This document shows, piece by piece, positions 1 to 7,857 of a DNA stretch of 64,000 nucleotides (its first letter is position 1; each line of letters opens with the position of its first letter). The stretch lies in NCBI GenBank assembly GCA_002491195.1, contig DKVL01000053.1, positions 1-64,000 on the forward strand. The letters are read 5' to 3'. The DNA comes from Lachnospiraceae bacterium UBA7179 (GTDB lineage Bacteria > Bacillota > Clostridia > Lachnospirales > Lachnospiraceae). Made by a program: the position numbers and the translations under genes. The notes beneath the pieces were generated by a model. The model was not told the origin of the DNA, searched no databases, and saw only the letters and a program-made list of their open reading frames with translations.

Positions 1-125
1 ATTAAATCATCTTACAGATGATTGTCCAAATGAAGGGCGCATAGTGGGCTATGTAACCTGAATTTGGCGCAAATCTCACGCAAAATGGGGCGTGCAGATG
101 GCAGGAATGATTTTTCAAACACGCT

Positions 126-335
126 CTAAACCGACATAGAAAATAAATGTGGTTTCGGTATTTCTTCACCATCTTCTAAAGCTGTTTCAATCCATTCCTG
201 AATAATAATTTCAGCATTTTTAACCGCTTCCTCCGGCGTTTTTCCTTCTGCCATACATCCAGGCAATTCGGGAACCGATACAATATAGGCTTGATCTTCT
301 TCAGACCATGACATAATCATAGAATATTTTGACAT
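126..335 (-). CDS. HicB-like antitoxin, orphan
   Basis: A 69-residue protein with the N-terminal HicB fold. It starts MSKYSMIMSWSEEDQAYIVS and carries the conserved VPELPGCMAEGKTPEEAV segment followed by a helix with AEIIIQEWIETA. HicB proteins neutralise the HicA mRNA interferase. The ORF can be extended upstream, but the ATG at 335 has a clear AAGGAG site 6 bases away, so I chose it. No HicA-like gene (about 60 residues, double-stranded-RNA-binding fold) lies beside it in the window, and the usual C-terminal DNA-binding domain is absent. It is therefore a minimal or orphan antitoxin; hicA could lie beyond base 1. Confidence 0.72.
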   Translation of the reverse strand: MSKYSMIMSWSEEDQAYIVSVPELPGCMAEGKTPEEAVKNAEIIIQEWIETALEDGEEIPKPHLFSMSV

Positions 336-444
336 AAATTTCTCCTTATCTTTGTGTAATAAGCGCGTCCTTGGCGCGATTTTGATACAGAAAAAGAGCT
401 TCAAAATAAATTGACACTCCTTCAAGTTATTTCTATTCTGCTAT

Positions 445-594
445 TCAATTTTTGTCATCATTACAAAGTGTTTCATATTTTTTCGTAACTTCTTGAAACT
501 CCTCTAAAGTTTTACACTCTCTTAAATCGTTTAAAATGCGCACCCTTTCAAGTTTGCGTGCTAAATTTTCAATTGTTTCTGCTGTGTCCGGCAT
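445..594 (-). CDS. small hypothetical protein, 49 aa
   Basis: A short ORF starting MPDTAETIENLARKLERVRI and ending NDDKN. It is highly charged and predicted helical, possibly a short coiled coil (LARKLERVRILNDLRE). An AAGGGGAAG purine stretch sits 7-8 bases before the ATG. It lies upstream of the HicB-like gene on the same strand with about 110 bases between, so the two could be co-transcribed. I do not recognise a family. The size would fit a small antitoxin or regulator, but nothing in the sequence proves that. Confidence 0.4.
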   Translation of the reverse strand: MPDTAETIENLARKLERVRILNDLRECKTLEEFQEVTKKYETLCNDDKN

Positions 595-935
595 ACCGTT
601 TTCACTTCCCCTTCATTTAAAGAAATGTGTTTTGTTATATCTTTAGTATATCACAATTAACTTATGATATCTATATTTTTATATATGTTGTATGTTAACA
701 CCACTTTACAACTTTTCACGATTTTTATTTAATCGAAACTAACTTTACTATTATCCTTGAAAATATTGGTTTTTCTGACTTAATAGGTGCAAATTTTGCT
801 ATAGGATACAATATTTGACAAGGAAAATAGTTTAAATTTTCGAGTAAATTATTATTTGCCACTTTCGTTTTGGGCTCCGAAACACAGAAAAATTATCATG
901 ATCCATTAAAGACCTTAATTATAGAGCATTGTGGT
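595..935. other. AT-rich intergenic stretch, nothing firm
   Basis: A 341-base, very AT-rich gap between the small hypothetical gene and the 76-residue ORF. I see scattered -10-like TATA runs but no paired -35/-10 I would trust. I see no hairpin with a U-tract and no coding frame with a ribosome binding site. Confidence 0.5.
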
Positions 936-1166
936 TCAGCAAAATATTAAAAAGTTGTAAAGTGGTGATTGAGTAAGCAATTTTTCAAAGAATTCAATTA
1001 AATAAAAATCTTCTATATTGCTTGCAGTTTCATAGAATGAAAACAATATATCAGATAAAAGAAATACAAAAAATCCCTTTCCCGAACTACCAAAGTCTTC
1101 CTCATCAATACATATTGATATTTTATTTTTAATATCTTTTTCATTCCAAATATTCAACCTGCTCAT
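936..1166 (-). CDS. hypothetical protein, 76 aa, coupled to the AlbA_2-type gene
   Basis: The ORF starts MSRLNIWNEKDIKNKISI at an ATG that overlaps the stop of the upstream AlbA_2-type gene as ATGA (1163-1166), a typical translational-coupling overlap. An alternative start at 1184 is less likely. The protein has an acidic N-terminal third, a hydrophobic centre (GKGFFVFLLSDILFSF) and ends abruptly in NFLIFC. I recognise no family. The abrupt end and the lack of a terminator suggest it could be the N-terminal part of a longer, truncated protein. Its tight coupling suggests it once worked with the upstream regulator. Confidence 0.5.
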   Translation of the reverse strand: MSRLNIWNEKDIKNKISICIDEEDFGSSGKGFFVFLLSDILFSFYETASNIEDFYLIEFFEKLLTQSPLYNFLIFC

Positions 1167-2494
1167 TTTTCTTTTATTCTCCAATATCCTTTTCTTCTTC
1201 CTCCAACTCTTTCGATAACACCAATCCTTTTTAAGTCTGCCACTGCCCTTTGCACCGTTTTATATGACACTCCTAAACGGTCAGCTATTTCGGACAATGA
1301 AATGTCCGTTTGAACTGTAATAAGTTCTAAAACCTTCGTATTCATGGTATTTTCTTTTCGGACATCATTTGTCTGTTTAAATGCTTTACTAGTCACAACC
1401 GCAGTAAACTTAACTGTAATATCATCTCCAAGAATGTTATATTCAGGTATCTTAGCACCAATCAAATCACATTCTTCACAAATTTTTTGAATCCCCCGCC
1501 CCCATGATTCTATATACCCCGCTCTGAAAAAAGTATTCGCCAAATCTGGGTTATATGGCCTGGAATTATGGGTTTTCATAAGATTTTCCGTTGTCCAGTC
1601 ACTTGGAAATACACAGGCATTGCTGATATACATAACCTCATCTTCTATTCGGACTTGAATTGGAATACCGTCTTCCCATTTACAATGAATCAACGCATTA
1701 TATACAGCCTCCCTTACTGCTTCCCTTGCATAAGGGTATGTCTCCACCCGTACCTCTTTGTCATAGGAAATAGATGCTTTTAAATATTTCAAATAAATCA
1801 GTTCCACCACTCTGTCTGCAATTAAAATAAGCGATCCTTCTACCACATCCTGATATTGAAGATCCGAACCTATCCCAAATCTTCCAATTTTCACATAGCA
1901 ACCTGTAAAAAAACGCTGTGGATTGCGATAAAACAACAAAACTGCTGCCCGTTTCAACTTTCCATCAACAAGCAGTCCCAACTTATTGAGTAATTCCTCA
2001 TTTGTGCATTCCAAATCTTTACGAGTCATTCGTTCTGTACGAACAGCCTCTCGTCGAAAAATTTCAAAACTCTCTATATCTAAGTCTGCAACGGACACAT
2101 TATCAATTGGAACTGCATCCCAACGATATCCTGTCTTTCTGACAAGAAATTCCGTCAATGCGGAGCCTCGGAGCTGCTGTTTTGTACTTCCACTCCGATA
2201 ATGATACTCGCCACGATAACTGACTGGGTATGAACTGGGATTTACTATAATCTGAATATATTGTCTTCCATTTTTATCCAGGCAATTTACATCAGCAATA
2301 ATCCCCATAGTGTCCTTAATTTTATTCAGAATATCTTCAAGAAGTTTCTTACAATCAGTCACTCCAATAACCTCGCCATCATCATTAATTCCAATATAAA
2401 TACTTCCTCCCTGCGCATTAGCAAAACCACAGATCCATTTTAAATATTCATCTCTCCATGACTCTTTATATTCAACATTCTGACTTTCTGCCAT
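1163..2494 (-). CDS. AlbA_2-domain ATP-binding transcriptional regulator
   Basis: A 443-residue protein of the divergent AAA-4/AlbA_2 type, often annotated as putative DNA-binding or RecG-like. The N-terminal AlbA_2 domain shows VEYKES (residues 6-11) and GGSIYIGINDDGEVIG near residues 29-44. A GHKL-like ATPase part follows with YNALIHCKW near 265 and RAGYIESWGRGI near 325-337. A winged helix occupies about 391-441 (ISLSEIADRLGVSYKTVQRAV). The start at 2494 is set by GGAGG 9 bases upstream; an ATG at 2521 lacks one. The family is common in mobile and TA-rich regions and some members accompany toxins. Exact target unknown. Confidence 0.82.
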   Translation of the reverse strand: MAESQNVEYKESWRDEYLKWICGFANAQGGSIYIGINDDGEVIGVTDCKKLLEDILNKIKDTMGIIADVNCLDKNGRQYIQIIVNPSSYPVSYRGEYHYRSGSTKQQLRGSALTEFLVRKTGYRWDAVPIDNVSVADLDIESFEIFRREAVRTERMTRKDLECTNEELLNKLGLLVDGKLKRAAVLLFYRNPQRFFTGCYVKIGRFGIGSDLQYQDVVEGSLILIADRVVELIYLKYLKASISYDKEVRVETYPYAREAVREAVYNALIHCKWEDGIPIQVRIEDEVMYISNACVFPSDWTTENLMKTHNSRPYNPDLANTFFRAGYIESWGRGIQKICEECDLIGAKIPEYNILGDDITVKFTAVVTSKAFKQTNDVRKENTMNTKVLELITVQTDISLSEIADRLGVSYKTVQRAVADLKRIGVIERVGGRRKGYWRIKEK

Positions 2495-2553
2495 ACTTCT
2501 TATCCTCCACCCATAAACCATCCTTATATTTTCAAGTTAAAAAGCTATCACTA

Positions 2554-2935
2554 TTATATGTAAAAATTCGATTTCTCTGCTGCTCCTTTTCTTTCTTTAA
2601 TATTCATTTTTACCAGCATGTCTACTCTATTTGACGCAATATTATAAGAAACATGAAATACATCTACTAAATCATTAATCATAAAGATTGGCATTTTTTC
2701 AAGGAAATCACATATTGCAGTCAATTCACCCGAAAATTTACCACTATGCTGCAATTTCTTTTCCATCTTAGCCCTTTCATCAACTGCCACATTAAGCCGT
2801 TTTATAGTCTGATTAGCTGAATCAATGATACATTACAAGAAAAATTTTATCCATTCTGTATAGTTTCCAAAATGCTGTACCCCAAAATTTCTAAAAAATG
2901 TTCCACTTATTGTCCGCACTTCTCGTAGCTTCAAT
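2554..2935 (-). pseudogene. Fic-family protein C-terminal remnant with in-frame stop
   Basis: Reading minus from about 2935 in one frame gives GNYTEWIKFFL, a stop (TAA at 2833-2835), then CIIDSANQTIKRLN and a winged-helix tail ending EKSNFYI. This is the layout of the C-terminus of Fic/DOC AMP-transferases: the W(I/V)KFFL helix followed by a DNA-binding winged helix. The HPFxxGNGR catalytic motif and everything before it is missing. A GTG at 2790 could start a 78-residue C-terminal fragment but has no convincing ribosome site. I call the locus a dead remnant; the frame agreement across the stop (279 bases from the end) supports one original gene. Confidence 0.65.
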
Positions 2936-3009
2936 TAAAACAAATAATTTGCAATAAACATCTTAATTCATATGTTATATTGCAAATTGTACCATTTTTT
3001 GGAATTACA

Positions 3010-3176
3010 TCAAGTTATTCCGTGAAAAACACATATGTCAATATAGTAATCCTCTTTTTCTGTACGGATATGTTGCTGTCTTGCAACAAAGGCATATCCT
3101 TTTCCCATTTCGATATGAAATTTCTGAATATGTGTAATAATTCGCTGTTCTAACTCACTCTCCGTAAGGAACTGTT
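3010..3176 (-). pseudogene. DUF1016 (YhcG-type PD-(D/E)XK nuclease) fragment
   Basis: An uninterrupted minus-strand frame reads FLTESELEQRIITHIQKF, then EMGKGYAFVARQQHIRTE and EDYYIDI before diverging into CVFHGIT and a stop. The GKGFAFVARQxxI and DYYIDL strings are hallmarks of the DUF1016/YhcG C-terminal nuclease domain. In full-length proteins they are followed by FYNYxLKCFVLIDLK, which is lost here. A stop codon immediately precedes the fragment, and there is no start or ribosome site. The family often sits inside type I restriction loci, which fits the HsdS remnant near 8.6 kb. Confidence 0.68.
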
Positions 3177-3261
3177 AATAAATTACTCCTGAATAGTGCG
3201 CAGGATTTTTTACAAAAAACCTGATGATCCTTTAGCATCAAAAATACCGCTTTCTGGCATA

Positions 3262-3316
3262 ATAACTGTATATACAAATTATACTGCATTTTTGTTAATT
3301 ATCAACAACAAACTGT
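3262..3316. repeat. 55-bp repeated promoter element, copy 1
   Basis: This matches 8552-8606 with about five differences over 55 bases, both starting ATAACTGTATATAC. On the minus strand it carries TTGATA (3300-3305), a 16-base spacer and TATAAT (3278-3283), plus the GTATATAC palindrome just downstream. Copy 2 is the promoter of mazEF. Here nothing intact is downstream, only the DUF1016 remnant, so this copy looks like an orphaned TA promoter. Confidence 0.7.
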
Positions 3317-3405
3317 GAATTGATTAATGCATCTCAACCACTACGTTGTTACTATTCCTGTAGATTTTATTAAACATAAATTTATAACACAAATTTAAGC
3401 ATATA

Positions 3406-3435
3406 TTGCACCTGGTTTAAAACATAAAATATTAT
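3406..3435 (+). promoter_or_regulatory. candidate sigma-A promoter of the RHH gene
   Basis: TTGCAC at 3406-3411 and TATTAT at 3430-3435 with an 18-base spacer, ending 16 bases before the ATG of the ribbon-helix-helix gene. Plausible but inferred from consensus only. Confidence 0.4.
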
Positions 3436-3451
3436 TATACGGAGGTGCAGT

Positions 3452-3649
3452 ATGTCAAATGATAACCTGGTGATAAAGCCCAAAAAAGCAAAAGGAGAGG
3501 ACGGATACAAGGTTTTCTCCATACGGATCAAGGAAGAACTTGTTACACAGATTGACAATATGTCTGCCAAAACAGGACACAGCAGAAATGAACTCATTGG
3601 AACTTTTCTTGCGTATGCCCTTGAAAAATGCATCGTTGAAGAAAAATAG
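3452..3649 (+). CDS. ribbon-helix-helix (CopG-like) protein
   Basis: A 65-residue protein with a lysine-rich N-terminal arm (PKKAKGEDGYKV), a beta strand (FSIRIKEEL), then helix-turn-helix VTQIDNMSAKTGHSRNELIGTFLAYAL. This is the RHH_1/CopG arrangement of small DNA-binding repressors and TA antitoxins. GGAGGTG sits 5 bases before the ATG. No toxin-sized gene follows immediately; the next plus-strand gene starts 144 bases later. It may be an orphan antitoxin or the regulator of the small operon downstream. Family call firm, role inferred. Confidence 0.75.
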   Translation: MSNDNLVIKPKKAKGEDGYKVFSIRIKEELVTQIDNMSAKTGHSRNELIGTFLAYALEKCIVEEK

Positions 3650-3793
3650 AATCTCTCGAAATATATGAACAGCAAAATTCCTATAATCCCAACATACCCA
3701 TCCAAAAGCTTATTTATGTCGAAAAGCTGTACCATACATAAACCTACTTGCCCAAATTAAATATGTTGTTTCAAACAAGTGGAGGTGAAAGAT

Positions 3794-4009
3794 ATGTGCT
3801 TAACTGAATATAATGAAAAAGAAACCATGGAAATGTTTCGTGAGGAAGGCCGGCAAGAAGGATTACAAGAAGGATTATTAAAAGTCAGGTTACTTGATAT
3901 CCAAAATCTGATAGACAGTACCGGATGGGACACAGACCAGGTTATGGATATGTTAAAAATTCCCCCAAGCCAGCGCCCCATTCTCTATGCTGGTCTGTCC
4001 AAAAAATAA
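3794..4009 (+). CDS. Rpn/PD-(D/E)XK transposase-like C-terminal-type small protein
   Basis: A 71-residue protein starting MCLTEYNEKETMEMFREEGR with the GRQEGLQEGL helix. That pattern is the C-terminal tail of Rpn/YhgA-type PD-(D/E)XK proteins, here standing alone without the nuclease domain. The tail continues into a short helical domain (LIDSTGWDTDQVMDMLKIP). GGAGGTGAAAGAT directly upstream supports the start at 3794 over the ATG at 3779. It is followed at 20 bases by two paralogous unknown genes, making a three-gene plus-strand operon. It may be an independently translated helper domain or a truncation product. Confidence 0.6.
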   Translation: MCLTEYNEKETMEMFREEGRQEGLQEGLLKVRLLDIQNLIDSTGWDTDQVMDMLKIPPSQRPILYAGLSKK

Positions 4010-4029
4010 TTTCAAAGGAGAAAATAATT

Positions 4030-4437
4030 ATGACCCAACAAACATTTATCACTGACCAGGAAAGAAGCGCCTGCCAGAGGGTTGCAAATGCATTTGCCAG
4101 TCTGTATGATCAGATTGACATTGTCGTAAAGGACGCTGGTAAATACGGATTTGTAAAACTTTACTGCTTTGAACCCGGATACGGATTTGATAAGATGACC
4201 ACCTTTACCAACAGCAAAGACCTGTTCGATAATTTGTGGCAGGAATGGTGGCATGAAAAAGTTTTTACACTGGCAATCGGGACACCGCTCCTGGAACTTG
4301 ACTATCCGGAAATTCTGGGAGCCCTGCCCAAAAAGAAACAAAGAAAAATAATGGGAAAAAAAGCATACTTTAAGAAAAAATGCCGCAAGTATAACGATAA
4401 AGGAGACCTCGATGAAAGGGAAAAAATATATCACTGA
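4030..4437 (+). CDS. uncharacterised protein, tandem paralogue 1
   Basis: A 135-residue soluble protein starting MTQQTFITDQERSACQRVAN, with AAAGGAG 8 bases upstream. It shares a colinear pattern with the next gene: ITDxExxxCQ, then DIVxxDxGxYGF, GFDxxxxFTxSKxxFDxLW, and a lysine-rich end. The C-terminus here is strongly basic (KKKQRKIMGKKAYFKKKCRK). No catalytic motif is obvious to me. The gene overlaps its paralogue by 26 bases, so the two are co-translated. I recognise the type as a Lachnospiraceae hypothetical found near Rpn-like genes but know no function. Confidence 0.62.
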   Translation: MTQQTFITDQERSACQRVANAFASLYDQIDIVVKDAGKYGFVKLYCFEPGYGFDKMTTFTNSKDLFDNLWQEWWHEKVFTLAIGTPLLELDYPEILGALPKKKQRKIMGKKAYFKKKCRKYNDKGDLDEREKIYH

Positions 4438-4789
4438 TTCAGAACACAGAAAGTGCCAAAAGATCGCATCTGTCTTTTCAATACTGGAAGAAGATGATAT
4501 TGTTTTGCTGGATGTTGGAAGATATGGTTTTGCCGCATTGTTTTATTATACGCCCCAGCGCGGATTTGACACTGTCAAATCCTTTACTGACAGCAAGGAA
4601 ATGTTTGATTATCTATGGGAAGCATGGCTTGAATCCCAGCTGTTCAGATACGCAGAAGCTATGAATATGGGCGATCTAAATTGTGAACAGATTTTCGAAA
4701 AACTACCCGTACAAAAACAGACAGAACTTCTAAGCCAACAGGAAGTTTTTCTGAAAATGTCCGAAATTCCATCGGAGCCAATGACATGA
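4412..4789 (+). CDS. uncharacterised protein, tandem paralogue 2
   Basis: A 125-residue protein starting MKGKKYITDSEHRKCQKIAS, clearly homologous to the preceding gene over its first two thirds (YITDSEHRKCQK, GRYGFAALFYY, GFDTVKSFTDSKEMFDYLW). Unlike its twin, the C-terminus is acidic to neutral rather than basic. AAAGGAGACCTCG precedes the ATG. The pair arose by local duplication and then diverged in charge, which would suit two proteins that pair with each other. That is inference; no function is known to me. Confidence 0.62.
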   Translation: MKGKKYITDSEHRKCQKIASVFSILEEDDIVLLDVGRYGFAALFYYTPQRGFDTVKSFTDSKEMFDYLWEAWLESQLFRYAEAMNMGDLNCEQIFEKLPVQKQTELLSQQEVFLKMSEIPSEPMT

Positions 4790-4864
4790 CACTGATACCC
4801 AGGTGCAATGATCCCGTCTGATACCTCACGCTTGATCAACTTTGCCGTATCGACGTCACACACA

Positions 4865-6336
4865 TCATTTTTCAATCTTTTCTATTGCGCATGTGTGTTC
4901 TTTCGTTTTTCTATCATAGTGAATGCCGACCAGTATGATTTTTCCCGAATAGTCTTTCAGCGAATCAGGATATCGCTTCTCCCTGATTTGTGTCAGGGCA
5001 GTCCGGGCGCTTTGGTCACATTTCAATTCCACAATGATGACGGGCAGATCCCTATGTCCGTCAAGTGGAATATAAACCTGATCCGCAAATCCCTTTCCAC
5101 ATGGAAATTCCCGGATAGATCTATGGTAAGTGCGTATGGAGGCAAGCATGGCAATAATAACGACGCAGCTTAGGGAGTTTACTTCGTAAAACGGTCTTCA
5201 TAACAATATGCGGAGTAATCCTCAAATACTTCCTGTATCTCCCTGTTGGGGATCCTGACAGTTTTCTCCTGCCTGTCATATGCAAGATATCCAAGATGAA
5301 CCAGCGTGGTGAGCACATGATCCTTGTTGGCAAACGTATGCATATCATTCCTGCATCCGCGTACATTGACCGGAAGCTTTTCACCTGCAAGCAGTAAAAG
5401 GATGCTGTCAGTCAGCCCGTCCATATTAATATTGATCAATTCCCTGATATCCTCATACGTCCCCGTTTCTGTCCAGTATGGTTCAAAATACCCGCTCTCC
5501 ACAGCGCGGATCACCGACAATGGATTATATACCTCAATTCCATCCAGATTGTATCCATCATACCAGTATTTCATATTATCTGCTGACACGCCATGCTTTT
5601 CACAAAGTTCTGTGACTTCCTCCTCGACAAATCCGATGTCCCCGCCCAGATCCCTGGCATCAAGCATGGTATATTCGTCAAAATTATTCACTGCGGATTG
5701 TCCCTTTGCGCGGATCACTGGCAGGATTCCCGTCAGGTACGCAAGACGGACATACCCCTGTGCCGCCGAACTTTTGAACAAAGCACGCAGAAATTCAATA
5801 TAGGCCAGACGCTCCCCGCTATCCCCGGACAGCTCGCGGATCGGATAATCCCATTCGTCAAAAATAATCACAAACTGATTGCCCGCTGCCGCATGAAGAC
5901 TGTCCAGCGTACCTGCCAGACTGCCTTCTGCGGTCAGATCCGGATATTCCTGCTTTAATTCCCGGATCACATTGTCACGGATATATCGTATAGGATTGGC
6001 ATCCTGCTCTTTTGCCATGACAAACTGCGCCTGTATATCCAGGAAAATCGTATCATACTGATTCATGTTTTTTACAAAAATATCGTCTTTCCTGCATTTC
6101 AGGGGTGCAAAGAGTTCCCGCGAATCTGCGCCTTTGCTGAAATACGCCGTAAGCATATTTGCCGTGACTGATTTTCCGAAACGGCGCGGACGGCTGCAGC
6201 ATATAAATTTCTGATCAAAATCTTTTTCCAGAAGCTTGTTGAGAATCCGTGTTTTATCCACAAAATATTTTGTTTGTGAAAACTCCCTGTATGTTTGGTT
6301 TCCACTATTTAAAAATTGTCCCACGGAAATCACCAT
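4865..6336 (-). pseudogene. AAA-ATPase-like / PD-(D/E)XK protein, disrupted
   Basis: The upstream part (5179-6336) encodes an AAA-ATPase-like domain (YFVDKTRILNKLLE, Walker-A-like SRPRRFGKSVTANML, FDEWDYPI) typical of PF09820 proteins and stops after CYEDRFTK. The downstream part (4865 to about 5176, another frame) encodes the matching PD-(D/E)XK_9 domain: LSCVVIIAM, REFPCGKGFADQVYIP, VIIVELKCDQSA, ILVGIHYDRKTKEHTC. About 60-100 residues that normally link the domains are missing, and the frame changes at about 5177. The gene is therefore split by an internal deletion. The N-terminal half might still be expressed. These proteins are numerous in gut Clostridia and Bacteroides; function unproven. 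Confidence 0.72.
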
Positions 6337-6428
6337 CCCCCTTTCTGCCCACACACCGCACTTCACCACTCATCCGTTTCGATTATACTATTTCCGAACC
6401 CAGAAGTAAATATAGCTGCCCAAAATCC

Positions 6429-7703
6429 TCAATTCAACTTATTGATCTCCCGGTTAAAGCAGGATGACAGACTGATCGCAAATCCACAGATGCCAGTACA
6501 TAAAAACATAACTGCCATACCGCTGCCTGTTCCGCTCCCCACAATTTTTTCCAGCGTGCTGGCCAGTTCGCCGCCAGACTCCATCAATGGCTCAAATACA
6601 TAATCCGCCAGATATCCGCCAAGAATAATTCCAACTGGTATCGTACTGTACTGGATCGCGTTTCTGACCGCAAATACCCGCCCCTGCATCGCTGTCGGAA
6701 TCTTTCTGTACAGAATTGCATTCTGGTTTGCCATGATAAAAGGAATCGGCAGACTAGCTGCAACTGCTGCAGCTGACCACCAGATCACATTTCTCCCAAC
6801 TGCCATCAGCAAATCGCCAAACAAAAACGACAGCGCAGCCGAAACATAGATTGCCGTCGCCTTATGGCTGCTTTCTTTTTTCACAGAAACAATGATACCA
6901 CCGACAATCCCACCGATTCCCATAAAAGCATTTACTGTACCGAGCGTCATACTGCTGCCGGCACTTCTTGCCAAGATCATCGGTGATAAGATATTTTCGT
7001 AAGTCAGCCTTGAAAAGAAGTTGATCAATGCCATCGTCAGCATGATATAGAGAATCCCTCTTTCTTCCCTCAAAAATGTAAACCCCTGCGCGATTCCCTC
7101 AAACGGGGAGCTGTGTTTCTTTGCCTCAATCTGCTCTGGTATGGAAATGTAAAACAACAGCACACAAAATGCCAGCACAAAACTCGCCAGATCGATTAAT
7201 AAAATCAGCCAAAGCCCACCCATAGCAAAGAAAAATGCTGCCAGCATCGGATTAAACACCGTGATCAGGTTCTGCGAAAAAGAATTCATCCCGCTGACAT
7301 TTGATATTTTATCCTTCGGCACGAGCCTTCCCGTTGCCACTGCTGACGCTGGCTGCTGAAAAGCGTTCGTCGCCCCGACAATCACATTGACAATATAAAT
7401 ATGCCAGACTGCCAACTGTCCTGTTAAGAAAAGTGCGAGAACTGACAGCGAACCGACAGCCGCAATACTATCAGCAGTCAGCATGATTGTCTTCTTCCTA
7501 TGCCTGTCTATAAAACCACCCACAAACAGGCTCAATAAAATGTAGGGCACATAATTACAAAAAGACATCAGCGAAACTGACATCGCCGAGCGACTCTGCC
7601 CATACGCCCACAAGACCAGTGCAAATCCAGTCATAGAACTTCCTAACCCGGATACGCTCTGACTCAACCACAAAACAATATATTTCTTAAAATTTTTATC
7701 CAT
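6429..7703 (-). CDS. MFS exporter (MFS_3, macrolide-efflux-like)
   Basis: A 424-residue integral membrane protein with about 12 hydrophobic segments. The N-terminal half resembles Mef/EntS-type exporters (YIVLWLSQSVSGLGSSM, GGFIDRHRKKTIM motif A, NAFQQPASAVATGRLV) and PTAMQGRVFAVRNAIQYS lies in the second half. Such transporters extrude drugs or siderophores by proton antiport. It is monocistronic, with GGAG 7 bases before the ATG. Its leader holds two perfect palindromes in a 60-bp imperfect palindrome, so expression is probably controlled by a repressor or attenuator. No regulator gene is adjacent. Substrate unknown. Confidence 0.85.
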   Translation of the reverse strand: MDKNFKKYIVLWLSQSVSGLGSSMTGFALVLWAYGQSRSAMSVSLMSFCNYVPYILLSLFVGGFIDRHRKKTIMLTADSIAAVGSLSVLALFLTGQLAVWHIYIVNVIVGATNAFQQPASAVATGRLVPKDKISNVSGMNSFSQNLITVFNPMLAAFFFAMGGLWLILLIDLASFVLAFCVLLFYISIPEQIEAKKHSSPFEGIAQGFTFLREERGILYIMLTMALINFFSRLTYENILSPMILARSAGSSMTLGTVNAFMGIGGIVGGIIVSVKKESSHKATAIYVSAALSFLFGDLLMAVGRNVIWWSAAAVAASLPIPFIMANQNAILYRKIPTAMQGRVFAVRNAIQYSTIPVGIILGGYLADYVFEPLMESGGELASTLEKIVGSGTGSGMAVMFLCTGICGFAISLSSCFNREINKLN

Positions 7704-7731
7704 TGAATTTTCTCCATTCTATTCTTTCTCA

Positions 7732-7791
7732 GGAATTGTCCGACAATTACTTGTGACAAATAATTGTCATGAGTAATTTCTGGACAGTTCC
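7732..7791. promoter_or_regulatory. 60-bp imperfect palindrome with two operator-like dyads before the MFS gene
   Basis: The whole 60 bases match their own reverse complement at roughly three quarters of positions. Inside are AATTGTCCGACAATT (7735-7749, 7-base arms) and TGACAAATAATTGTCA (7753-7768), with GACAAT/ATTGTC half-sites shared between them. It lies 29 bases upstream of the MFS start, so it would be in the mRNA leader. It could act as repressor sites or as a hairpin. Confidence 0.5.
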
Positions 7792-7857
7792 TTAATTTTA
7801 ATGTATCAGAATAAATATGTACAAAATCCAATGTCGGACGAAATTCTTTCTCTTAAT

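Noticed and set aside
3382..3735. Minus-strand ORF over the ribbon-helix-helix gene
   Set aside because: It is the antisense shadow of a plus-strand gene with a good ribosome site and a recognisable fold.
4609..4875. Minus-strand ORF antisense to the second paralogue, starting at a TTG
   Set aside because: It overlaps a well-supported plus-strand gene along most of its length and has no independent support.
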